Shown here in pieces: positions 16,520-25,600 of a stretch of 30,272 nt of DNA. The notes under the pieces were generated by a model that worked only from the letters and a program-made list of their open reading frames with translations, did no database searches and had not been told where the DNA came from. The DNA comes from Thermoleophilia bacterium (GTDB lineage: Bacteria > Actinomycetota > Thermoleophilia > Gaiellales > JAICJC01), in the NCBI GenBank assembly GCA_025928435.1, contig JAICJM010000025.1:1-30272 (forward strand). The letters run 5' to 3'. A program made the position numbers and the translations under genes. Position 1 is the stretch's first letter. Each line of letters opens with the position of its first letter.

Positions 16520-17922
16520 TGAGCCGAACGCCGATCAGGATCCGGGTCGCAGCTGCGTTCGCGGCCGCGATGGCCGTCGTCCTCCTGGGCACGGGGATCT
16601 TCCTCTACGTCCGCATCGGCGGCGAGCTTCAGACCGCGCTCGACCGTGAGCTCGAGCTGCGCGCGTTCGACATGACGACGATCGTCCACGACCCCAAGAT
16701 GTCGCTCGCGAGGACCGGGACACACCCGTTCGTCGAGAAGGGCGAGGCGTATGCGCAGCTCCTCGGCCTCAACGGGCGCGTGCTCGACGCGACCCTGCCG
16801 CTCCGCGCCGCCCGCGTGCTCACGCCGGCCCAGGTGCGGGCCGCCCGTCAGGGCACGATCTTCGCCAACGTGCACGCGCTGCCCGGCCTGAACGAGCCCT
16901 CGCGGTTCCTGGCCACGCCGGTGACGCGGGGCGGCCGCCGCGTCATCCTGGTGGTCGGCGCGACTCGGGAGAACCGCACCGAGACGCTGGGCGGCCTGCG
17001 CAAGGAGCTCCTGATCGCCGGGCCGATCGCGCTCGTGCTGGCCTCGCTGGCCGGCTACGTGCTGGCCGGCCTCTCGCTGCGGCAGGTGGACTCGATGCGC
17101 AAGCGGGCGGCGTCAATCTCGGCGGCGACGCCCGGCGAGCGGCTGCCGGTGCCGCAGACGCGCGACGAGATCCAGCGCCTGGGCGAGACGCTGAACGCCA
17201 TGCTGGCCCGGCTGGAGGCCGGGATCGAGCGCGAGCGTGGGTTCGTCGCCGACGCCGGGCACGAGCTGCGCACGCCGCTCACGCTCCTGCGCACGGAGCT
17301 CGAGCTCGCGCTCCGCCAGGCCGGGTCGGCCGACGACCTGCGCGAGGCGGTCCGACGCAGCTCGATCGAGGTCGACCGGCTCGTCCAGCTGGCGGAGGAC
17401 CTGCTGCTGATGGCGCAGTCGCACGCGGGCCGCCTGGCCCTGCGGATCGAGCCGCTCGACACGACCGACCTGCTCGCCTCGACGGCGAGCCGGTTCGAGT
17501 GGCGGGCGCAGGAGACGGGCCGCACGATCGCGCTCGACGCCGGCGGCGACACCTCACTGCGCGGCGACCGCGTCCGGCTCGAGCAGGCGCTCGGGAATCT
17601 CATCGACAACGCCCTGCGCCACGGTGGCGGTGACGTCGAGCTCTCCACGGCCCCGGCGAGCGGCGCGGTCGAGCTGCACGTGGCCGATCACGGCCCGGGC
17701 ATGCCGCCGGAGTTCATCGACCGCGCGTTCGAGCGCTTCACCCGCGCGGACGCCGCTCGCGGTCACAGCGGCGGGGCCGGCCTGGGGCTCTCGATCGTTC
17801 GGATGATCGCCGAGGCGCACGGCGGCTCGGCCCACGCGCAGAACCGGGCCGGAGGCGGGATGGACGTCTGGCTGAGGCTTCCAGGTGGGGAGAAGTCCGT
17901 CGATGTGACCCGCGCCCCTTGA
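16519..17922 (+). CDS. Membrane sensor histidine kinase
   Basis: A 467-residue kinase that pairs with the regulator just upstream. Order of domains: membrane span at about 9-30 (AAAFAAAMAVVLLGTGIFLYV), an extracytoplasmic sensor of about 130 residues, a second span near 165-188 (LLIAGPIALVLASLAGYVLAGL), HAMP-like linker, HisKA with H248 in DAGHELRTPLTLL, and HATPase_c with the N-box LIDNALRHGGG, G1 DHGPGMP, and G2 SGGAGLGLSIV. The sensor region has no family I recognise. The arrangement matches the BaeS/CusS/ArlS type of kinase, several of which control efflux pumps, in line with the RND genes downstream. The stop codon overlaps a TTGACA that could be the -35 of the SARP-type gene. Confidence 0.94.
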   Translation: MSRTPIRIRVAAAFAAAMAVVLLGTGIFLYVRIGGELQTALDRELELRAFDMTTIVHDPKMSLARTGTHPFVEKGEAYAQLLGLNGRVLDATLPLRAARVLTPAQVRAARQGTIFANVHALPGLNEPSRFLATPVTRGGRRVILVVGATRENRTETLGGLRKELLIAGPIALVLASLAGYVLAGLSLRQVDSMRKRAASISAATPGERLPVPQTRDEIQRLGETLNAMLARLEAGIERERGFVADAGHELRTPLTLLRTELELALRQAGSADDLREAVRRSSIEVDRLVQLAEDLLLMAQSHAGRLALRIEPLDTTDLLASTASRFEWRAQETGRTIALDAGGDTSLRGDRVRLEQALGNLIDNALRHGGGDVELSTAPASGAVELHVADHGPGMPPEFIDRAFERFTRADAARGHSGGAGLGLSIVRMIAEAHGGSAHAQNRAGGGMDVWLRLPGGEKSVDVTRAP

Positions 17923-17948
17923 CACGTGCCGATCGGAACATTTACCTT
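17919..17948 (+). promoter_or_regulatory. Possible promoter for the SARP-type gene
   Basis: TTGACA at 17919-17924, overlapping the kinase stop codon, is followed after 18 bases by TACCTT at 17943-17948. The surrounding 40 bases are AT-richer than the flanks. This would let the SARP-type gene be transcribed apart from the two-component genes. Confidence 0.45.
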
Positions 17949-17971
17949 CCGTATTGGAAGATGAAAAGTTC

Positions 17972-18697
17972 ATGAATGCCCACCTCCAGCTGCTTGACTG
18001 CTTCGCGCTTACCTGTGACGGCAGGCCCATCGCCGTGCCCCGAAGCGCCCAGCGGCTGCTTGCCTTCCTCGCCCTGCACCCCCACCCGCTGCGGCGATCG
18101 TACGTGGCCGGATCGCTCTGGCTCGACAGCCCCGAGGAACGTGCGCACGCCAGCCTCCGCTCGGCCCTGTGGCGGCTGCAACAGGCCGGCGCCGACGTGA
18201 TCGAGGTGCGCGACGCGCAGCTCTGGCTGGCGTCGTCCGTGCGGGTCGACTACCGCGATGCGGCCAGCCTCTCGCGGGCGCTGCTCGAAGACCGCGCGGC
18301 AGACCTGCAGGCGGTGACCGGCTGGGCCACGCTGGCCGCCGAGCTCTTGCCGGACTGGGACGAGGACTGGGTGATCGTCGAGCGCGAGCACCAGCGCCAG
18401 CTCTCGCTGCAGGCGATGGAGGCGCTCTCGGAGCGGATGCTCACCGCTGGCACGCTGCCGCAGGCGCTCGAGGTCGCCCTGGCGGTGTTCGCCCGGGAGC
18501 CGCTGCGCGAGACCGCCCACCGGCTGATGATCCGCGTCCACATCGCGGACGGGAACTCGTTCGAGGCGATCCGCCAGTACCAGCTCTACGAACGGCTCAC
18601 CCTGACCCGGATCGGCCTCCCGCCCTCGGCCCAGATGCGCGAGCTCGTCTCCGGGCTGTTGCCAGAAGAGCTCGCGCTCCCCGGCGCGGCGGCGTAA
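17972..18697 (+). CDS. Small SARP-type activator (winged helix plus BTAD)
   Basis: A 241-residue transcription factor. The N-terminal half (about 1-95) is an OmpR-like winged helix: LQLLDCFALTCDGRPIAVP, SAQRLLAFLALHPHPLRRSYVAGSLW, EERAHASLRSALWRLQQAG, and the wing VIEVRDAQLWLASSVRVD. The second half (about 100-235) is a bacterial transcriptional activation domain of TPR-like helices: LLPDWDEDWVIVEREHQRQLSLQAMEALSE, then PLRETAHRLMIRVHIADGNSFEAIRQYQLYERLTLTRIGLPPS. This is the layout of small Streptomyces antibiotic regulatory proteins, which bind heptamers with 11-base period and recruit polymerase. Three such heptamers lie just downstream, before the RND genes. An in-frame TTG at 17954 is an alternative start. 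Confidence 0.85.
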   Translation: MNAHLQLLDCFALTCDGRPIAVPRSAQRLLAFLALHPHPLRRSYVAGSLWLDSPEERAHASLRSALWRLQQAGADVIEVRDAQLWLASSVRVDYRDAASLSRALLEDRAADLQAVTGWATLAAELLPDWDEDWVIVEREHQRQLSLQAMEALSERMLTAGTLPQALEVALAVFAREPLRETAHRLMIRVHIADGNSFEAIRQYQLYERLTLTRIGLPPSAQMRELVSGLLPEELALPGAAA

Positions 18698-18730
18698 GCC
18701 GAGAACCGGCGCGGATCCCGACCGCCGGCG

Positions 18731-18759
18731 GTGACGGCGCCGTGACGGCGCGGTGACGC
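18731..18759 (+). promoter_or_regulatory. Three direct heptamer repeats with 11-base period (SARP/OmpR-type operator)
   Basis: GTGACGG (18731), GTGACGG (18742) and GTGACGC (18753) are spaced exactly 11 bases start to start. A weaker fourth unit, CTGATAC at 18764, stays in phase. The array ends about 50 bases before the first RND gene. Direct heptamers in 11-base phase just upstream of a -10 are the classic SARP site, and OmpR/PhoB-type regulators use similar spacing. Both regulator types are encoded immediately upstream. A -10-like TATCTC follows at 18774. Confidence 0.65.
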
Positions 18760-18811
18760 GCGGCTGATACGCCTATCTCTCACCGAGCGAGGAATCGGGG
18801 AGGGAAGCAGG

Positions 18812-21800
18812 ATGATGCGGTGGGTCGTCGACGGAGCGTTGCGGTTCCGCCTGCTCGTGGTGGCCCTGGGCGCGGCCGTCCTGGTGGCTGGCGTCCAGCA
18901 GTCGAGCACCATGCCGGTCGACGCGCTGCCCGAGTTCGCGCCGCCACAGATCGAGGTGCAGACCGAGGCCCTGGGCCTCTCGGCGCCCGAGGTCGAGAGC
19001 CTCGTGACGCTGAACCTGGAGGAGCTCCTGAACGGCACGCCCTGGCTGACGTCGATCCACTCGACGTCGGTCCCGGGGCTCTCGTCGATCCTGCTCAGCT
19101 TCGAGCCGGGCACGGACATCCTGCGCGCCCGCCAGCTCGTGCAGGAGCGGCTGACGCTCTCGTTCGCGATTCCGAACGTCGCCAAGCCGCCGATCATCAT
19201 CCAGCCGCTCTCGACCACGAACCGGGTGATGATGGTCGGCCTCTCCTCGAAGAGCCTCTCGCCGCTCGAGGTCGGCGTCCTCGCGAAGTGGAACATCCGC
19301 CCGGCCCTGCTCGCGGTGCCCGGCGTCGCGAACGTGGCCATCTGGGGCCAGCGCGAGCGCCAGCTCCAGGTGCAGGTGCAGCCGCAGAAGCTGCTCGCCG
19401 CCGACGTCACCCTCGACCAGGTCGTCCGCACCACCGGCAACGCAATGTGGGTGTCGCCGCTGACGTTCCTGCAGGCGTCCACGCCGGGCAGCGGCGGCTG
19501 GATCGACACGCCGTCACAGCGGCTCGAGGTGCGCCACATCTTCCCGATCTCGACGGCTGCCGACCTGGCCAAGGTCGGCGTGGACGGCGCGGCGCCGCTG
19601 AAGCTCTCCGACATCGCGAACGTGACCGCCGACCACCAGCCGCTGATCGGCGACGCCTTCCTGACCGGGAACGAGGACAGCCTGATCGTCATCGAGAAGT
19701 TCCCGGGCGCGAACACGCTCGACGTCACCCGCGGCGTCGAGGCGGCGTTCGCGGAGCTGAAGCCGGGCCTGGCGGACATCGACGTCGATACCTCGGTGTC
19801 GAAGCCGGCCACCTACATCGACGACTCCATCTCGAACCTCGAGATCGCCCTGATCGCCGGGGCCGTGCTCCTGATCGCCGCCCTGGGCGGGCTGCTGCAC
19901 GGGTGGCGCAGCGGCGTGATCGCCGTCTTCGCGATTCCGATCTCGCTGGCGGCGGCGCTGCTCGTGCTGGACCTGCGCGGCGAGACCGTCAACCTGATGA
20001 TCGTCGCCGGCCTCCTGATCGCGCTCGCGATCCTGGTCGACGACGCCGTCGCCAGCACCCGCACCATCGCCGCGCGCGTGCGCGCCGATCGCGAGGCCGG
20101 CCTCGAGACGCCGGCCCACGCGCTCGTGCTGGACGCGGCCGTCGAGGCCCGGCGCGGCATCGTCTACGCGACGCTGATCGCGCTGCTGCCGCTGCTGCCG
20201 TACCTTTTCTCCGAGGGCGTCGACCAGGCCGTCGCCGAGCCGCTCGTCCTGTCGCTCGTGTTCGCCGTCCTCGCCTCGCTGGTCGTGTCGGTGACGGTCA
20301 CGCCGGCGCTCGCGATGCTCCTGCTCACGCACGGGGCCTCGAGTGACGGCCCGGGCTCGCAGCTCCTCGGCCGCCTGCGCGAGCGCTACACGCCGCTCGT
20401 CGAGCGGGTCGTGCGCGCGCCGCGCGCTGCGTTCCTCGCCTCGGCCGCCGTGCTCGTGCTCGCGGTCGCCGCCGCGCCGTTCTTCACCCAGTCGCTCCTG
20501 CCGTCGTTCCACGACCGCAACCTGGTCGTGCGCTGGAACGCGGCCCCGGGGACGTCCGAGCCGGAGATGGCCCGGCTGACGGCCCGGGTCGGCACGGAGC
20601 TGCAGTCGATCCCCGGCGTCGCGCACGTCGGAGCCCACCTCGGCCGGGCCGTCCTCGGCGACCAGATCGTCGACGTGAACTCGGCCGAGCTGTGGGTGAC
20701 GGTCAAGGGCGACGCCGACTACGCGAAGACCGTGACCGAGGTCAGGGACGCCGTCTCCGGCTATCCGGGCGTGTCCGAGCAGGTGAGCACCTACCTCGAC
20801 GAGCGGGTGAAGCACTTCGACACCAACACCGACACGGGCACCGGGAAGGACATCACCGTGCGCGTCGAGGGCCCGGCCTTCGGGACGCTGCGGGCGACGG
20901 CGAACCACGTGCGCGACATGGTCTCGCACATCGACGGCGTCTCCGACCTGCAGGTCGACCAGCCGCCCCTGCAGCCGAACATCGAGGTCGAGGTCGACCT
21001 GGCGAAGGCGAAGCTCTACGGTCTGAAACCGGGCGACGTGCGCCGTGCCGCGGCGACGATGCTCGCGGGCCTCGAGGTAGGCAGCCTGTTCGAGCAGCAG
21101 AAGGTGTTCCAGGTGGTCGTCTGGAGCACGCCGGAGAGCCGCAGCAGCCTCTCGTCGATCAAGGACCTCCTGATCGACACCCCGACGGGCGGGCACGTGC
21201 GGCTCGAGGACGTCGCACACGTGCGCATCAGCCCGACGTCGACCGTGATCGAGCGCGACGAGGTGTCGAGGCGGATCGACGTCGACCTGAACGCGAGCGG
21301 CCGCGACCCCGGCGCCGTCGTCGCCGACATCAACCGCAAGCTGGCCTCGACGCCGATGCCGCTCGAGTACCACGCCGAGGTCATCGGCACCTACCGGAGC
21401 GCCGAGATGCTTCACAAGCGCATGTTCGCGTCCGGCCTGGCCGCGCTCGTCGGCATCTTCCTGCTGCTCCAGGCGGCCTTCGCGAGCTGGCGCCTGGCCG
21501 CGCTCTTCACGCTCACGCTGCCGGTCTCGCTCTGCGGCGGCGTGCTGGCGGCGTTCGTCTTCCGGGCCGACATGACCCTCGCGACGCTGGCCGGGTTCAT
21601 CGCGGTCCTGGCGGTCGCCGTCCGGGGCGGGATCGCCGTGCTGACCCGGGCAGGCGCGCTCGAGGCCGAGGACGGGCGGCGGACGCGGGCGACCGCGGTC
21701 GTCGAGGCGGCCGGCGAGCGGCTCGGCCCGCTGCTGACCACAGCGATCGCCACGATGATCGCGCTCGTCCCGCTGATCGTGACCGGGACGATCCCCGGCC

Positions 21801-21952
21801 AGGAGCTCGCCCAGCCGATCGCGATCGTCGTCTTCGGCGGCCTGATCACGACGACGCTCGTGACGGCGTTCGTCGTCCCCGCCATCTACGCCGTGCTGGG
21901 CCCGCGCCGCGAGGCCGAGGAGCCCGAGACCATCGAACCCGCGACCACCTGA
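18812..21952 (+). CDS. HME-like RND efflux permease, first copy
   Basis: A 1046-residue, full-length RND pump subunit. Membrane span 1 is at about 13-33, then the porter domain begins with DALPEFAPPQIEVQTEALGLSAPEVE, a signature of the CusA/CzcA (HME) branch. Spans 2-6 lie at about 343-500 and the second half repeats the plan from about 550, with spans 8-12 near 865-1035. In span 4 the proton-relay motif is ILVDDAVASTRT: both aspartates are kept, but the glutamate found in HME consensus (and in the second copy, DDAIIDIEN) is lost. The methionine triad of CusA is not apparent, so copper is not supported. GGGGAGGG precedes the ATG. It begins the operon RND / adaptor / RND. Confidence 0.9.
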   Translation: MMRWVVDGALRFRLLVVALGAAVLVAGVQQSSTMPVDALPEFAPPQIEVQTEALGLSAPEVESLVTLNLEELLNGTPWLTSIHSTSVPGLSSILLSFEPGTDILRARQLVQERLTLSFAIPNVAKPPIIIQPLSTTNRVMMVGLSSKSLSPLEVGVLAKWNIRPALLAVPGVANVAIWGQRERQLQVQVQPQKLLAADVTLDQVVRTTGNAMWVSPLTFLQASTPGSGGWIDTPSQRLEVRHIFPISTAADLAKVGVDGAAPLKLSDIANVTADHQPLIGDAFLTGNEDSLIVIEKFPGANTLDVTRGVEAAFAELKPGLADIDVDTSVSKPATYIDDSISNLEIALIAGAVLLIAALGGLLHGWRSGVIAVFAIPISLAAALLVLDLRGETVNLMIVAGLLIALAILVDDAVASTRTIAARVRADREAGLETPAHALVLDAAVEARRGIVYATLIALLPLLPYLFSEGVDQAVAEPLVLSLVFAVLASLVVSVTVTPALAMLLLTHGASSDGPGSQLLGRLRERYTPLVERVVRAPRAAFLASAAVLVLAVAAAPFFTQSLLPSFHDRNLVVRWNAAPGTSEPEMARLTARVGTELQSIPGVAHVGAHLGRAVLGDQIVDVNSAELWVTVKGDADYAKTVTEVRDAVSGYPGVSEQVSTYLDERVKHFDTNTDTGTGKDITVRVEGPAFGTLRATANHVRDMVSHIDGVSDLQVDQPPLQPNIEVEVDLAKAKLYGLKPGDVRRAAATMLAGLEVGSLFEQQKVFQVVVWSTPESRSSLSSIKDLLIDTPTGGHVRLEDVAHVRISPTSTVIERDEVSRRIDVDLNASGRDPGAVVADINRKLASTPMPLEYHAEVIGTYRSAEMLHKRMFASGLAALVGIFLLLQAAFASWRLAALFTLTLPVSLCGGVLAAFVFRADMTLATLAGFIAVLAVAVRGGIAVLTRAGALEAEDGRRTRATAVVEAAGERLGPLLTTAIATMIALVPLIVTGTIPGQELAQPIAIVVFGGLITTTLVTAFVVPAIYAVLGPRREAEEPETIEPATT

Positions 21953-21964
21953 CGGAGGGATCCG

Positions 21965-22681
21965 ATGCAGCGCCGAGCCATGACATACCTGCTCCTGATC
22001 GCGGCCGCGCTGACCGTGTCGGCCTGCGGCTACTCGGCGGCGGCCGACAGGGAGGGCGACGGGCCCGCCAGGGTCGAGGCGATCGAGGACTCCGACCTCT
22101 CCAGGGTCGTGCTCCAGCCGCGCGCCGCGAAGCGGATCGGGCTCGAGACGGCGACCGTCGCGAACGGCCCCGTCGACCGTAGCCTGATCGTGCCCGGGAC
22201 GGTCGTCGCCGCCGACGGCGGGGGCAGCATGTCGGTCCGGGTGACGCTGCCCGGCGCCTCGGCAGGGAGCGTCGACGCGTCACGCCCGGCGCGCATCCTC
22301 GGCATGGGCGGCCAGGAAGGCCTGGTCGCGCCGGCCCAGGCACCGCCCCCGGGCCTCGCCGGGGGCGGTGGCGCGCGCTACTACCGCCTCGACGGCGCGA
22401 CGACCGCCCACGTCGGCCAGCGCCTGCGCGTGCAGCTGGCGGAGAAGGGCGGCAGCGAGCGCAAGACCGTCCCGTACTCGGCGGTGATCTACTGGATCGA
22501 CGGCGGCGCCTGGGTGTACACGCAGATCGCGCCATTGACGTTCGTGCGCGCGCCAATCGACATCGACGAGGTCGACGGGGACACGGTCATCCTCAAGTCC
22601 GGCCCGCCCGCGGGGACGCAGATCGTGAGCGTCGGCGGCGAGGAGCTGCTCGGGACCGAGTTCCAGATCGAAGGGGAGTGA
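21965..22681 (+). CDS. Short lipoprotein adaptor of an RND pump
   Basis: A 238-residue lipoprotein: LLLIAAALTVSAC makes a lipobox with the cysteine at residue 21. The part RIGLETATVANGPVDRSLIVPGTVV resembles the first strand region of CusB/CzcB-type adaptors, and PYSAVIYWIDGGAWVYTQIAPLTFVRAPIDI followed by DTVILKSGPPAGTQIVSVGGEELLGTEF matches their C-terminal beta-barrel and membrane-proximal domains. The alpha-helical hairpin and most of the lipoyl region (usually 100 or more residues) are absent; in their place is a Pro/Gly-rich linker (QAPPPGLAGGGG). The hairpin normally contacts an outer-membrane channel. GGAGGG precedes the ATG. It is 12 bases after the first RND gene and 10 before the second. 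Confidence 0.75.
   Translation: MQRRAMTYLLLIAAALTVSACGYSAAADREGDGPARVEAIEDSDLSRVVLQPRAAKRIGLETATVANGPVDRSLIVPGTVVAADGGGSMSVRVTLPGASAGSVDASRPARILGMGGQEGLVAPAQAPPPGLAGGGGARYYRLDGATTAHVGQRLRVQLAEKGGSERKTVPYSAVIYWIDGGAWVYTQIAPLTFVRAPIDIDEVDGDTVILKSGPPAGTQIVSVGGEELLGTEFQIEGE
22341..22370. repeat. Perfect inverted repeat inside the adaptor gene
   Basis: Twelve-base arms CACCGCCCCCGG and CCGGGGGCGGTG are fully complementary around a 6-base loop (GCCTCG). They encode the Pro/Gly linker of the short adaptor. All but two of the twelve pairs are G-C, so the mRNA stem should be very stable. It may slow translation or reduce downstream expression, or simply reflect low-complexity coding. Confidence 0.75.
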
Positions 22682-22691
22682 GCCGCTCCCG

Positions 22692-25600
22692 ATGATGCGC
22701 TGGATCGTCCGGTCGAGTCTGCACTTCCGGTTCATCGTCGTCGCGCTGGCCGTCGGCATGATGGCCCTGGGCGCAACCAGGGTGCAGGACATGCCGGTCG
22801 ACGTCTTCCCCGAGTTTGCGCCGCCGTTCGTCGAGGTGCAGACGGAGGGCCTGGGCATGTCGACCGAGGAGGTCGAGCAGCTCATCACGATCCCGATGGA
22901 GCAGGCGCTGAACTCGACGCCGAACCTCGACGTGATGCGCTCGAAGACCGTCCCGGGCCTGTCGGCGATCACGCTCTTCTTCAAGCGCGGCACGGACAGC
23001 CTGGAGGCCCGCCAGCTCGTGAACGAGCGGGTGGCGATCGCGATCCCGAGCCTGCCGACGTCCGCCGGCATCCCCTGGGTGCTGCAGCCGCTCTCGGCCA
23101 CGAGCCGCGCGCTCAAGATCGGCCTGACGACCGACCGCTACAGCCTGACCGACCTTTCGATGATCGCCTACTGGAACATCCGCTGGCGGCTGATGGCGGT
23201 GCCGGGCGTCGCCAACGTGAACGTCTGGGGCGACCGCTGGCAGCAGCTCCAGCTCCAGTTCGACCCCGAGAAGCTGAAGGCGCACCACGTCAGCGTCGAC
23301 TTCGCCCAATCGGTCGCCTCCGACGCGCTCGACTTCGGCCTCCTCAAGTACACCGACGCCGCCAAGAACCGGGTGGGCGGGTTCATCGACACCCCCAACC
23401 AGCGCCTGGGCGTTCACCACGTGCTGCCGGTGTTCACGCCCGCGTCGATGGACCGGATCACCATCCCCGGTCGCTTCAAGGCCGACGGCACCGCGCTGAC
23501 GCTGGGCGATCTGGGGATCATGACCTGGGGCCACCAGCCGCTCTTCGGCGACGCGGTCATCAACGACAAGCAGGGCCTCATGCTCGTGGTCGAGAAGTTC
23601 CCGTGGGCGAACACGCTCGACGTGACGCGCGGGATCGACAAGGCGCTCGACGAGATGCGCCCGGGCCTGCCCGGCATCCAGATCGACAACCACATCTTCC
23701 GGCCGGCCACGTTCATCGAGATCTCGATCTCGAACCTGACCGACACCCTGCTCCTGGGGACGATGCTCGTCGTCGTCGTGCTGGTGGCGTTCCTGTTCGA
23801 GTGGCGGGCGGCGGTCATCAGTCTGGCCGCGATCCCGCTCTCGCTGATGGCCGCGGCGCTCGTCCTCTACGAGCGCGGCGAGACCATCAACACGATGGTG
23901 CTGGCCGGGTTCGTGATCTCGGTCGGGGTGGTGGTCGACGACGCGATCATCGACATCGAGAACATCGTCCGCCGCCTGCGCCAGAATCGGGCCGCCGGCC
24001 ACCCGATGCCCGCGAGCTCGGTCGTGCTCGAGGCGTCGCTCGAGGTGCGGCGGGCGATCGTCTACGCGACGCTCATCATCGTGCTGGCCGTCGTGCCGGT
24101 GTTCTTCATCCAGAGCGTCTCCGGCTCGTTCTTCAAGCCGCTCGTCCTCTCCTACGGCCTGGCGGTGCTCGCCTCGATGGCGGTGGCGCTCACGGTGACG
24201 CCGGCGCTGGCGCTGCTCCTCCTCGCGCGGGCGCCGCTGAAGGAGCAGCAGCCCCCGCTCGTACGTTTGCTGCAGCGCGCCTACACCGCGCTGCTGGGCC
24301 GGGTGATCCGGCGCCCGTCCGTCGTCATCGTGGCGACGGTCGCCACGCTCGTCGCCGGCGCGGCGGTCGTGCCGCAGCTGGGCGAGTCGCTCTTCCCGAC
24401 GTTCAAGGAGCGCGACTTCCTCGCCCTCTGGGTGACGCGCCCGGGCACGGGCCACCAGGAGATCGTGCGCATCACCGAGCGGGCCAGCCGCGACTTCCGC
24501 GCCATCCCCGGCGTGCGTGGGTTCGGCGCCCACATCGGCCGGGCGGTGCAGGGCGAGGAGATCAACGGCATCAACTTCGCCGAGGACTGGCTCAGCCTCG
24601 ATCCGCACGCGAACTACAACAGGACGCTCGACCGGATCCGGGCCACCGTCGACGCCTACCCGGGCCTCTTCCGGGAGCAGACGACGTACCTGAACGAGCG
24701 CATCGACGAGGTGCTGGCCGGGTCGAGCGAGGCGATCACCGTGCGCATCTTCGGGCCCAACCTGGACACGCTGCGCGACGAGGCGGCGACGGTGCACCGG
24801 GCGCTGAAGGGGATCCCGGGGATCATCGACCTGCGCACCGAGCTCCAGGTGGACGTGCCCTACATCCGGGTCGTGCCCGACCTGCGCAAGTCGGCCCGGT
24901 ACGGGCTGAAGCCGGGCGACATCCGCCGCCAGGCGGCCGTGCTCGTCGCCGGCGAGGAGGTCTCCGACCTGCACGTGAACAGCAAGGTGTACGACATCAT
25001 CGCGTGGAGCGTGCCGAAGGCGCGCCGTGACGTGCAGGCCATCCAGGACCTGCCCCTCGACACGCCCGGCGGCGGCCACGTGCTCCTGTCCGACGTCGCC
25101 AGGGTCTACGTCACCTCCACGCCGAACCAGATCTCGCGCGAGGACAACTCCCGCCGCATCGACGTCGGCATGAACGTGAAGGGCCGTGACCTGGGGTCGG
25201 TCGTCGCCGACGTGAGAAGCCGGCTGGCCGACGTGCAGATGCCGCACGAGTACCACGCCGAGCTGGTGGGCGAGTTCGCCGAGCGCGAGGCCGCCCAGGG
25301 GCGCCTGCTCTCGTTCGGGCTGGCGGCGGCGATCGGGATCTTCCTGCTGCTCCAGACGTGCATCGGCAGCTGGCGGGTGGCGACGTTCTCGTTCCTGACG
25401 CTGCCGCTGGCGCTGGTGGGCGGAGTCCTGGCGGCCTTCGCCGCGGGCGGCGTGATCTCGCTGGGCTCGCTGGTCGGCTTCCTGACGGTGTTCGGGATCG
25501 CCGCGCGGAACGGCATCCTGCTCATCAACCACTACCAGCACCTCGAGCGCGAGGAGGGCGAGCCGTTCGGCCCCGAGCTCGTGCTGCGCGGATCGCGCGA

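Noticed and set aside
18731..18759. CRISPR or minisatellite interpretation of the GTGACGG repeats
   Set aside because: Units are only 7 bases with 4-base spacers and three copies, and they lie at a promoter; operator geometry explains them better. No CRISPR-like array occurs elsewhere.
22593..25541. A very long open frame on the minus strand opposite the second RND gene
   Set aside because: It encodes an Arg/His/Asp/Val-rich chain without any family pattern; it is the usual mirror frame of a high-GC gene. The plus strand gives a full RND protein with membrane spans.
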